64,000 nt of DNA from the NCBI GenBank assembly GCA_020849665.1, contig JADLFX010000031.1, positions 23,556 to 87,555 on the forward strand, given 5' to 3'. The position numbers were made by a program, and so were the translations under genes. The DNA is from Planctomycetota bacterium. Lineage in GTDB: Bacteria; Planctomycetota; UBA1135; UBA2386. The notes under the pieces were generated by a model that did not search any database, had not been told where the DNA came from, and saw only the letters and a program-made list of their open reading frames with translations. Of this stretch, positions 33,386-40,713 are shown one piece after another (the stretch's first letter is position 1; the number at the start of each line of letters is the position of its first letter).

Positions 33386-35968
33386 TCAGCGCGCGGCGGT
33401 GCGGGCGCGCTCCATCTCGTCGCGGACGTCGGTGATGCGTGCGCGCACCAGCACCATCAGCGAAGAGTTCTCGTCGGACACGCCCTCCTGCTTGAACAGG
33501 AAGGACACGATCGGGATCTGCGCCAGGATCGGCACCTCGGCGCGGCGTTCCTTGCGGGCCACCTCGCGCAGTCCGCCGATCAGCACCGAGCCGCCGTCCG
33601 GGACGTCGGCCGTCGTGGCGAACGACTTCACGGTCAGCGAGGGCAGCTGCAGGGTCACCGGCAGCGTGGAGCCGGCCAGCGAGGTGGTGAAGGTGGGAAT
33701 CGGCCGCACCAGCTCGGCCACGGTCGGCTGCAGGTTGAGCCGCACGTGCTTGCGGTCGTAGCTGATCACCGGCTTGACGTCGAGCACGACGCCGTCCTGG
33801 ATCACGTCGACCTTGGGGTCGGCGATGAACGCCGACTGCGCCACTTCGACGTCGAAGTCGCGCACGTACGAGGTCTGGTTGAGCACCGCGACGTTGGCCC
33901 GCTGCGTGTTCAGCACGGTGAGACGCTGCTCGTTCACCAGCTGGACGTCCTGCTTCTTCTCCACCGCGCGCAGCACCATCTGCAGCTGCAGGTCGTCGAG
34001 GTAGACCAGTGCACCCGTGAAGCCGCCCACCGGGCTGAGGGCGCGCCCCAGCGAGCCGTTGAAGTAGTTCTCGGTGCGGGCGCGGATGTCGCCGTCGCCG
34101 CCGTCGTTGAAGAACGCACCGGCCGAGGGCTTGCCCGCCGGGTCGCCGGTGCCGGCGTTGTCGAGGCCGCGCGACGCGTTGTCGTCCAGGCCATTGGTGA
34201 TGTCGTCCAGCGTGGCGACGGTGCCCTTCTGGCCAGCGCCGCCCAGGCCGCGGAAGTCGACGCCGATCTCCTGCAGGAACGCCTGGGAGATGGTCAGGAA
34301 CTTCGAATCGATGGTGACCACGGCGGTGGCGAAGCGCCGGTAGTCCTCGAGCAGCTGGCGCACGCGCTCCTGCACGCGCGGGTTGGCCTTCACGTTCAGG
34401 TAGCCGCCCTCGAGGTACTCGATCGTGCCTGCGCCCTCGCCCTCCCAGAGCTTGGCGCCGGTGGCCTCCTTGATGTTGTTCACCAGCTGGTCGCCCTCGA
34501 TGTAGGAGACCTTGGCGTCGCTCTCGCCGCCGCTGCGCGGCGCGCCGCCGGTGTCCTGCCCGTTGGGGATGTCACGGATGAGCGGCGGGAGGAACTCGGT
34601 GACCGGGAAGACCAGGTCGCGCACGTCGTGGGTGAGCAGGATCGCGTCGCCGCCGGCCTTGGCCTTGGTGGTGATCTCGACCACTCCGTTGTGCACGCGC
34701 CAGGCCAGGTTCTCGCTCCGGCCGACCATCTGATCCAGGAAGTTGGCGAGGGTGATCGGCGCGATCAGCTCGATCTTCAGCACGAGGCTCTCGTCCGCGA
34801 CGACCTTGGCGGCGTCGGGGGTGATGATCATCGGGACCTCGGTGATCGTCTGGATCACCTTCTTCACCTCGGCGTACTGCCCGGTCTCCTCGTTGAACGA
34901 GAGCTTGCCGACGGTCTTGGTCTGCACCGCCTCGAGGATCGCCTGGTCTTCAGGGCTGATCCTGGTCTCGATCGCGTCCGAGGCCACGCGCTTGCTCGCG
35001 CGCTCCCAGATCGCCTCGTCGCGCCGCAGGATGTCGGTCTGCGGGATCTTCAGATCCTCCATCGACTCCATGGCCAGGAGGTACTCCCGACTCTTCTCCT
35101 GGATGTACTTGTCCTTGTTGCTGTCGCGCAGCGCCTTGGTGGCCGAGTTGTGCAGGTCGGCGGCCATGCCGCTGGTCGGGTCGAGGCTCATGGCCTCGAA
35201 CGAGAGCTCCTGGGCGACCTGGAAACGGCGCTGCTCGAAGGCGCGGATGGCGCCGCTGAGCAGCCGCTCGACCCGCGCCTTGCGCCGCGCGGTCTCGGCC
35301 TCCTCCTGGGCCCGCAACTGGCGCAGGGTCTCGGCCTCGGCGGACTCGCGCGTCTGGCGCTCCTTGGCGTCCTGGGTCTTCTTGGCGTCCTCGAGCAGCT
35401 TGTTGACCCGGTCCTTGCGGTCGCCCCAGGCCACCATGCTGCCGATCTCCATGTTGAGCTGCGCGGTGCGCAGCTCCTGGATCGCGGCGGAGAAGTTGTT
35501 CTGGGCCAGCATCTCCTGTGCCACCTGGAGGCGGCGGTCGACCTCGGCGCGCTCGCGTTCCTCGCGGATGGTCTGCAGGCGCACCATCTGTTCGGAGTAG
35601 GTCGTCGCCGACCCGGCGCGATCGCCGAGTTCGGCCGCGACCGAGGCGAGGGCGCGCAAGACCTGCTCGTTCTGCGGCGCGAGGTCCTTCGCCAGCAGCA
35701 GCTGGCTCTGGGCCTCGGTGAGCTGGCCCTGGGCGCGGAGGCGCTGGGCGTTCTTCAGGTACTCCTCGACGAGGAACCGCGTGCGTTCGGCCTCGACCCC
35801 CTGCGGCACCGGCTGTTGAGCCACCGGCGTGGGCTGCTGGGTGGGGGTGGCGGCCTCCGGACTACCGGTGGCTTCCTTGCCCTCCGATGGAGTGGACGAG
35901 CAGGAAACCGTCGCGAACGCCAACGAGAGGAGAGAGGCGGCGAGAAGACGCGGGTAGGTTACGGACAT
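33386..35968 (-). CDS. Secretin-like lipoprotein (paralogue 1), last gene of the ExbBD cluster
   Basis: 860 residues from the ATG at 35968. The signal sequence ends in a lipobox (LAFATVSC). Residues 50-330 are TPR-like and coiled-coil (LTEAQSQLLLAKDLAPQNEQ is a clear TPR turn; EERERAEVDRRLQVAQEML a coiled coil). Residues 345-440 resemble an STN/N0 domain (ITLANFLDQMVGRSENLAWR). The C-terminal secretin domain, about 590-845, shows VDVIQDGVVLDVKPVIS, LPSLTVKSFATTADVPDGGS and VLIGGLREV, then VPILAQIPIVSFLFK. A Gly/Asp segment FFNDGGDGDI lies at about 619-628, also found in the second secretin at 43931. Secretins form giant outer-membrane rings, but no pilin, ATPase or inner-membrane platform is here. 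The long TPR N-terminus replaces the usual N1-N3 repeats. Confidence 0.85.
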   Translation of the reverse strand: MSVTYPRLLAASLLSLAFATVSCSSTPSEGKEATGSPEAATPTQQPTPVAQQPVPQGVEAERTRFLVEEYLKNAQRLRAQGQLTEAQSQLLLAKDLAPQNEQVLRALASVAAELGDRAGSATTYSEQMVRLQTIREERERAEVDRRLQVAQEMLAQNNFSAAIQELRTAQLNMEIGSMVAWGDRKDRVNKLLEDAKKTQDAKERQTRESAEAETLRQLRAQEEAETARRKARVERLLSGAIRAFEQRRFQVAQELSFEAMSLDPTSGMAADLHNSATKALRDSNKDKYIQEKSREYLLAMESMEDLKIPQTDILRRDEAIWERASKRVASDAIETRISPEDQAILEAVQTKTVGKLSFNEETGQYAEVKKVIQTITEVPMIITPDAAKVVADESLVLKIELIAPITLANFLDQMVGRSENLAWRVHNGVVEITTKAKAGGDAILLTHDVRDLVFPVTEFLPPLIRDIPNGQDTGGAPRSGGESDAKVSYIEGDQLVNNIKEATGAKLWEGEGAGTIEYLEGGYLNVKANPRVQERVRQLLEDYRRFATAVVTIDSKFLTISQAFLQEIGVDFRGLGGAGQKGTVATLDDITNGLDDNASRGLDNAGTGDPAGKPSAGAFFNDGGDGDIRARTENYFNGSLGRALSPVGGFTGALVYLDDLQLQMVLRAVEKKQDVQLVNEQRLTVLNTQRANVAVLNQTSYVRDFDVEVAQSAFIADPKVDVIQDGVVLDVKPVISYDRKHVRLNLQPTVAELVRPIPTFTTSLAGSTLPVTLQLPSLTVKSFATTADVPDGGSVLIGGLREVARKERRAEVPILAQIPIVSFLFKQEGVSDENSSLMVLVRARITDVRDEMERARTAAR

Positions 35969-36571
35969 CGGGGATCGACTCTTCGAGCTGTCCGTGGGGC
36001 TGGGCAACCGACCACGGGGATCGAGGGAACGTGTCGTCGTCGTGCCGTCCAGAGACGACGGCCCGCGGACTCGAGGGGTGGAGACGCGCGGGATCCGGCT
36101 CGCGAGGGCACGGCGCCCGGGTCGAGGAGGGGGACCTCGCCCAAGCAGCGCGCAGAAACTAGCCACCCCCAAAGGGGCATGCCAGCATGTTTTGTAGACC
36201 CTCCGCTCGTGCCGCGCGGAGGCTCCTGGAGGCGGAAGTGCCGGGGTGGGGCCGGTCTCCGTCCAGCCCATCGGGACCCGGATCCAGCCGCGGCCCGGGC
36301 CCGCCTCGGGGGCGGAACCACCGCAACCGCGCGCGATGGGGGGCCCCGGTCGCCTCGCCGGGAGCCGTGTCCGTTGCCCCACGATCGGCGCGCGCGGCGT
36401 GGCGGAGTTCGTCCCCAGCCACCCAGGGCCAACCAGCCTGGAGCACGCCGCACCGTGCGAGCGGGGCGGGAACAGCGCGGGACGGGCCACCGCAAGCCAC
36501 GCCCGATGCCGAGGGCACGCCGAACCGTCGAAGGGGGGGCTACGACCGGCCTGCCGGAGCCGGGGGAGAGA
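35969..36571. other. 600-base non-coding gap upstream of secretin-like gene 1
   Basis: Open frames exist on both strands but are Arg/Pro/Gly-rich without signal, domain or start context, so I see no gene. The gap breaks the cluster between the chimeric lipoprotein and secretin gene 1 and probably gives the latter its own promoter (GCTAGTTT, listed separately). A small inverted repeat CTCCGC/GCGGAG is near 36201-36223. Confidence 0.5.
36156..36163 (-). promoter_or_regulatory. Candidate -10 element GCTAGTTT for secretin-like gene 1
   Basis: On the minus strand, 187 bases before the ATG at 35968. A weak -35-like TGGCAT lies 17 bases upstream of TAGTTT (36179-36184). This implies a leader of about 180 bases. 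Confidence 0.3.
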
Positions 36572-37417
36572 TCACCGCGGACGTGAGGCGGCACCCGCCG
36601 CCCTGGACTCCGCCCTCCGGGTGAATCGGATGTCTCCGAACCCTGCGGTCTGCGCCGCCTCGACGGTGAGCGCGACCTCGCCGTACGTCACGTCCGGGCC
36701 CGGCTCGATCTGCACCGTGAGCACCGTGGGCTCACCGGTTCGGGGATCCGCCACCTCCGCGTCCGGTAGGGCGCGGATGCGCACGAGTTCGTTGCGGAGC
36801 TCTTGAGCCGTGCGCAGTTGCCTGGCCCCGATGACCCAGTGCAGGCTGCGGCCCTCCAGGCGCCTCGCCTTGGCCAGGATGTCGTCCGAGGCCGCATCGG
36901 GGTAGAGCGTCCGCCACGTGCCGGGGGCGTCACACACGATCTGGATGCGGAGCCGTCCGCGCGGCTCGGCCGGAGAGGTCTCGCGGGGGGGGAGGCGGGC
37001 CGCAGGGCGCCCGGCTCCGCCTTCGAGCAGCTCGCGGACCTCCGGCTTGCGAAGCCAGCGTTCCAGACGCGCGGCCTGGGCGCCGTCGCCGTCGCCGAGC
37101 GCCACAGACAGGGAGGCCAGGGCGCGGCGTACCTCCTCGTGCTCCGGAGCGAGTTCCTTCGCCAGGAGGAGGTAGAGGCGTGCCGTCGCGAGATCACCCG
37201 TGCCGACCTTGGCCTCGGCATACCTCAGGTGCTGCTGGACCCTGGCCTGCGTCCCCTCGTCCTCGACGGCGGGAGGGATGCTCCGTGTGGCGGGCCCGGA
37301 CCCGGTGGGGAGTGCATCCTCGCCGCGCCGGCCGTCCGCCCTCGCGGCGGGTGGATTGGAGCATGCAGCGACGAGGCCCAGCAGGGTGAGAGGGACGGCG
37401 AGTCGCACGAACGGCAT
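36572..37417 (-). CDS. Chimeric lipoprotein: secretin-type TPR N-terminus joined to ExbD-type periplasmic domain
   Basis: 281 residues. Signal sequence with lipobox LGLVAAC (Cys19). Residues 55-115 (HLRYAEAKVGTGDLATARLY then LLLAKELAPEHEEVRRALAS) match the N-terminal TPR of secretin 1 (QLLLAKDLAPQNEQVLRALAS). Residues 150-270 match the periplasmic domain of the adjacent ExbD: LRIQIVCDAPGTWRTLYPDA versus LRIQIVCDNPGTPVPRYPNA, RRLEGRSLHWVIGARQ versus IRLEGHRIRWTVGPKE, VLTVQIEPGPDVTYGEVALT versus VMTVVIEPGPDTVYGDVAVT. The ExbD transmembrane helix with its essential Asp is absent, so this is a soluble, lipid-anchored ExbD domain. It sits between the ExbD genes and secretin 1, as expected for a physical link between motor and secretin. 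No such protein is known to me. Confidence 0.82.
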   Translation of the reverse strand: MPFVRLAVPLTLLGLVAACSNPPAARADGRRGEDALPTGSGPATRSIPPAVEDEGTQARVQQHLRYAEAKVGTGDLATARLYLLLAKELAPEHEEVRRALASLSVALGDGDGAQAARLERWLRKPEVRELLEGGAGRPAARLPPRETSPAEPRGRLRIQIVCDAPGTWRTLYPDAASDDILAKARRLEGRSLHWVIGARQLRTAQELRNELVRIRALPDAEVADPRTGEPTVLTVQIEPGPDVTYGEVALTVEAAQTAGFGDIRFTRRAESRAAGAASRPR

Positions 37418-37503
37418 GGGAGCCCTCGGCGCGGAGACGACGCGGCCCGCCCCGGGTTCAGCCGGCGCGGGCCGCGGTGCGCGACAGGATCCCGGGATGA
37501 GCG

Positions 37504-38067
37504 CTACGGCCGGCGCAGGGCGCCGCCCTGGTTCTTGCCCTTCAGGCCGCCGCCGAAGTTGATCTCGCTGAAGTCCGCGGCCTGGACCGCGTCCACGGTG
37601 ACCGCGACGTCGCCGTAGACGGTGTCCGGGCCCGGCTCGATCACGACGGTCATGACCTTGGGCGCGCCGGTCTTGGGGTCCTTCTGCATCGTGCTCGGCA
37701 GCGCGCGCACGCGCTTCAGCTCGGCGAGCAGCTTCTCGACCGAATTGAACTCCTTGGGGCCGACGGTCCAGCGGATGCGGTGGCCCTCCAGGCGGATGGC
37801 CCGCGCGCGCTCGTCGCCGGCCGGGGCGTTGGGATAGCGGGGCACGGGAGTGCCCGGGTTGTCGCAGACGATCTGGATGCGCAGCTTCTCCTGCGGCTCG
37901 GCTTGCACGGTCGCCGTGCCCACGTCCTTGGGCAGGTAGGCCGGGAGCTTGGCTTCCAGGACTTTGAAGTCGATGCAGATGAAGAAAATGATGAGCAGGA
38001 AGACGACGTCGATCATCGGCGTCATGTCCAGCTCCATCTCCTCCTGGGCGTCCTTGAGATGACCCAT
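37504..38067 (-). CDS. exbD: ExbD/TolR-type motor subunit 2
   Basis: 187 residues. A short cytoplasmic start (MGHLKDAQEEMELDMTPMID) leads into the single transmembrane helix VVFLLIIFFICIDF, with the proton-path aspartate Asp20 conserved. The periplasmic part (about 60-175) is longer than in E. coli ExbD (141 residues) and carries the IQIVCDNPGT ... VIEPGPDTVYGDVAVTVDAV block that recurs in the lipoprotein gene downstream. A Gly/Lys-rich tail follows. With ExbB it forms a proton-driven inner-membrane motor. It begins 2 bases after the ExbD 1 stop. Confidence 0.93.
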   Translation of the reverse strand: MGHLKDAQEEMELDMTPMIDVVFLLIIFFICIDFKVLEAKLPAYLPKDVGTATVQAEPQEKLRIQIVCDNPGTPVPRYPNAPAGDERARAIRLEGHRIRWTVGPKEFNSVEKLLAELKRVRALPSTMQKDPKTGAPKVMTVVIEPGPDTVYGDVAVTVDAVQAADFSEINFGGGLKGKNQGGALRRP

Positions 38068-38069
38068 CG

Positions 38070-38594
38070 CTACCTCCGGGCCGCCTTGAGCAGCACTTCT
38101 TCCTTGTCCTTCTCGCTCATCGCGAGCTCGATCTTCCAGAACGCCGCCTCAGGGGTGATGCAGTTCTCCATGAACTTGCCGACGTGGTACCAGTCGGTCC
38201 ACTTGTCGGCGCGGATCAGGATCGGGTCGTTGATCACCTGGATGGTCCTGCCGCCGAGGTTCTCCGGGGTGATGTCCTTCGACATCGCCTTGAGCTTTGG
38301 CAGGAGGTCGGTCTTGACGCGCTGGTAGTTCTCCAGCCCGTCCTTCCCGGGGTCGTGATAGACGTTGCGTTTGAACTTGACCAGGCCGTCCTGCATCACG
38401 TTCACCACGGGCCGGTTCTCCGGGGGCTTGTCGTCCGGCACCGCGTACTGCGCCTTCGGGAGGATCAGGTCTTCCAACTCCGTCTGGCTGAGGTCGATCA
38501 CGAGCACGAAGAAGATCATCAGGAGGAAGACGCAGTCGATCATCGGCGTCATGTCCATCTTGATGTTCTCTTGTGCCTTGTCGAGTGCGCCCAT
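38070..38594 (-). CDS. exbD: ExbD/TolR-type motor subunit 1
   Basis: 174 residues. MDMTPMID (Asp20) and the helix CVFLLMIFFVLVIDL form the ion-conducting segment. The periplasmic domain (about 45-160) has the ExbD pattern GGRTIQVINDPILIRADKWT, but differs from ExbD 2, so the two are not recent duplicates. Two different ExbD genes behind one ExbB suggest a hetero-dimeric TolR/ExbD rotor. A gap of 51 bases separates it from exbB. Confidence 0.93.
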   Translation of the reverse strand: MGALDKAQENIKMDMTPMIDCVFLLMIFFVLVIDLSQTELEDLILPKAQYAVPDDKPPENRPVVNVMQDGLVKFKRNVYHDPGKDGLENYQRVKTDLLPKLKAMSKDITPENLGGRTIQVINDPILIRADKWTDWYHVGKFMENCITPEAAFWKIELAMSEKDKEEVLLKAARR

Positions 38595-38645
38595 CGCGCT
38601 ACCTCCTCGGTTCGGGGTCTAGGGTGTGGAGCGGCCAGGCCCCGT

Positions 38646-39356
38646 TCAGCTCTTCGCGCGGAAGCGCTCGAAGAGCATCTCGCACATCGCGTTGGTCTCG
38701 ATCGTCGCGCGGATCACGCGGTTGCGGAACATGAAGAAGAACGCGCTGGCGGGGATCGCCACGATCAGTCCGAAGATCGTCGTGACCAGGGCGCTCTTGA
38801 TGCCGCCGGCGAGGGTTGCCGGGCTCACCGAGCCACCGGCCGCGGCGATCGCGCCGAAGGTCTGGAACATGCCGGTCACCGTGCCGAGCAGGCCGAGCAT
38901 CGGCGCCAGGGCCGCGATCAGCGACAGGTAGCCGATCTTCTGGAAGAGCTTCACCGTCTCCTCCTCCTGCATCTCGCGCACCGACCCCTGGATGGTCTCG
39001 AACGCGAAGCCGAGCTTGCCGAGTCCGGCGTGGACCACGTTGGTGAAGTAGTTGCGGTCGTTCTCGCAGACGTCCATGGCCTCCTGGAAGTTCTGCTCCT
39101 CGAAGAGGCTCTCGATCTCGCTCACCAGGTCCGGCGGGGCCAGCTTCTCGCGCTTGATGTTGATGAACATCTCGATGATCAGCGCGAGCGCCACGATCGA
39201 GACGGCGACGATCACGTAGCCGACGGTGCCCGCGTTCTCGAACGCGTCGATGACCGGGTTCGGGGCCTGGGTCGCGCCGGGCTGCCCGCCCTGTTGGGCG
39301 GACGCGAAGGCGGCCAGCACGAGCGTTGCGAGAGCAGGAGTGAGGATCTTGCGCAT
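38646..39356 (-). CDS. exbB: ExbB/TolQ/MotA-type proton channel subunit
   Basis: 236 residues. An N-terminal cleavable-looking signal (MRKILTPALATLVLAAFASAQ) precedes the usual three transmembrane helices (about 42-62, 133-158, 170-198); such a signal sequence is typical of MotA/TolQ/ExbB proteins from Planctomycetes and some Gammaproteobacteria. The channel signature is APMLGLLGTVTGMFQTFGAI with VSPATLAGGIKSALVTTIFG, including the conserved Thr pair. ATG at 39374, six codons upstream, is an alternative start. It drives ExbD 1/2 with the proton gradient. Confidence 0.93.
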   Translation of the reverse strand: MRKILTPALATLVLAAFASAQQGGQPGATQAPNPVIDAFENAGTVGYVIVAVSIVALALIIEMFINIKREKLAPPDLVSEIESLFEEQNFQEAMDVCENDRNYFTNVVHAGLGKLGFAFETIQGSVREMQEEETVKLFQKIGYLSLIAALAPMLGLLGTVTGMFQTFGAIAAAGGSVSPATLAGGIKSALVTTIFGLIVAIPASAFFFMFRNRVIRATIETNAMCEMLFERFRAKS

Positions 39357-39529
39357 GTTCGGAAGAAGGGTCATGGGACGGTTGGAGGATCTCTGGGAAC
39401 GGGTGCGGGGGGTCGACCGCCACCACGTCGCGCGGGGAGGCGGCAAGTGTGCCGAGCCGGGGCGGCGGGCGGAAGCCCTGCGCCCACGCCGTGTGGGGGT
39501 CGTCGCGTGCGTTCCTGCGTAGGGCAGGG

Positions 39530-40666
39530 TCATTTGGCGTCGATCTCCGCCTGGGCGAGGCGCGCCCAGGCACTCTGGGGATGGCGGCGGGTCACGATCT
39601 CGAAGTACGCGCGGGCGCGCTGGCCGGCGCCGTCTCCCTCCTTGGCGGGACCGAGCGCCTTGACCACCAACCCGAGGTGGTAGAGGGCCTTGGCGGTGGC
39701 GTCGCCATTGCTGCCGTCGAGCAGGTTGGCCTGGGCCAGGGCGATCTGGGCCTCGCGCAGCAGCTTCTCGTCCTTGGCGGCCTTGGCCCGCAGGTAGAGG
39801 GCCTGCCCCTTGCCGGCCAGGGCCGCGGCCTGGATCGCGGCCGGCTTGTCCGTGCCGCCGATGCGGTTCCAGTAGTCGGTCGCGTCCTGCAGGCGGTTCT
39901 CGGCCACGAAGGTCTCGCCCGCGCCGATCAGCGCCTCGACCTTCAGGCGTTCCAGGTCGCTGTCGGGTTTGCCCAACTGCGCCACGGCCGCGTCCACCGC
40001 TCCCTGGACGGCCTGGAACGCGGACCGGGCGTCGGCCTGCTTTCCTTGGCTGGCCTGGGCGAGGGCCTTCTCGAACTTGGCGCGCGCGTCCCACTGCACC
40101 CCCCAGTTCTCCTTCACCGCGGTGGTCTCGACCTCGGTGAGCGCGGCCTCGGCCTCGGCGGCCTTGCCGTCGAGGCGCAGCGCGCGGCCGAGGAGGAACT
40201 TGGCCTCCGGCAGCCGCCACGCGGTGGGGTAGTCCTTGAGGAACGCCTTCAGGGCATCGACCGCGGCGGCGGCGCGGTCCTTCTGCCGCGCCGCGGCGGC
40301 CACCAGGGCGCGCGTGGCCAGGAAGCGCGCCTCGGCCTGCAGCGGCTTCCGCTCCGTGGTCTTGGCCGCCTCCTGGTAGAGATTGGCGGCGTTGTCGAAC
40401 TCGCCCTTGGCCTCGGCCGCGGCGCCGGTGCGGAAGGTCTCCGGCGGCTCGCCCCACTCGATCCCCGCGACCAGGGAGGCGAGCAATTCCTGCTGCTCGG
40501 CGCCGCGCTTGAACACGACCTTCTGGGTGTCCATGTCCACGATCTCGACCCCGCGCAGGCGGCTGCCGTCCTTGCGGAGGATCGTGTCCTTGGTCTTCTG
40601 GGCACAGAGCGCCGCGGGCAGCAGGAGCAGCGCGGCGACGAACGGGAGTCTCTGGAGGATGCGCAT
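39530..40666 (-). CDS. Exported TPR-type protein with N-terminal SH3-like segment
   Basis: 378 residues from ATG 40666; a start at 40672 adds two residues. The signal peptide is MRILQRLPFVAALLLLPAALCAQ. Residues 26-60 (DTILRKDGSRLRGVEIVDMD, then KVVFKRG) look like the small beta-barrel that also opens the DUF481 protein at 47778. The rest is TPR-like helical hairpins (FDNAANLYQEAAKTTERKPL, ATRALVAAAARQKDRAAAAV, AEAEAALTEVETTAVKENWG). Predicted periplasmic scaffold. Its stop is 173 bases before exbB. Confidence 0.82.
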   Translation of the reverse strand: MRILQRLPFVAALLLLPAALCAQKTKDTILRKDGSRLRGVEIVDMDTQKVVFKRGAEQQELLASLVAGIEWGEPPETFRTGAAAEAKGEFDNAANLYQEAAKTTERKPLQAEARFLATRALVAAAARQKDRAAAAVDALKAFLKDYPTAWRLPEAKFLLGRALRLDGKAAEAEAALTEVETTAVKENWGVQWDARAKFEKALAQASQGKQADARSAFQAVQGAVDAAVAQLGKPDSDLERLKVEALIGAGETFVAENRLQDATDYWNRIGGTDKPAAIQAAALAGKGQALYLRAKAAKDEKLLREAQIALAQANLLDGSNGDATAKALYHLGLVVKALGPAKEGDGAGQRARAYFEIVTRRHPQSAWARLAQAEIDAK

Positions 40667-40713
40667 GACCATGACGGAAGCGATGGGTGCCTGTGGGTGA
40701 TCCTGGCCTCGCC

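Noticed and set aside
36160..36190. A sigma-54 promoter (TGGCATGCCCCTTTG)
   Set aside because: The GG half is present, but the downstream GC at the required distance is not.
32510..36586. A 1358-codon open frame on the plus strand
   Set aside because: It lies opposite the HAD hydrolase and secretin genes, has no domain and an Arg/His/Val/Gly-rich shadow composition.
35959..36594. A 211-codon minus-strand frame filling the gap before secretin 1
   Set aside because: It is Arg/Pro/Gly-rich, has no signal peptide or domain and overlaps the start of secretin 1.
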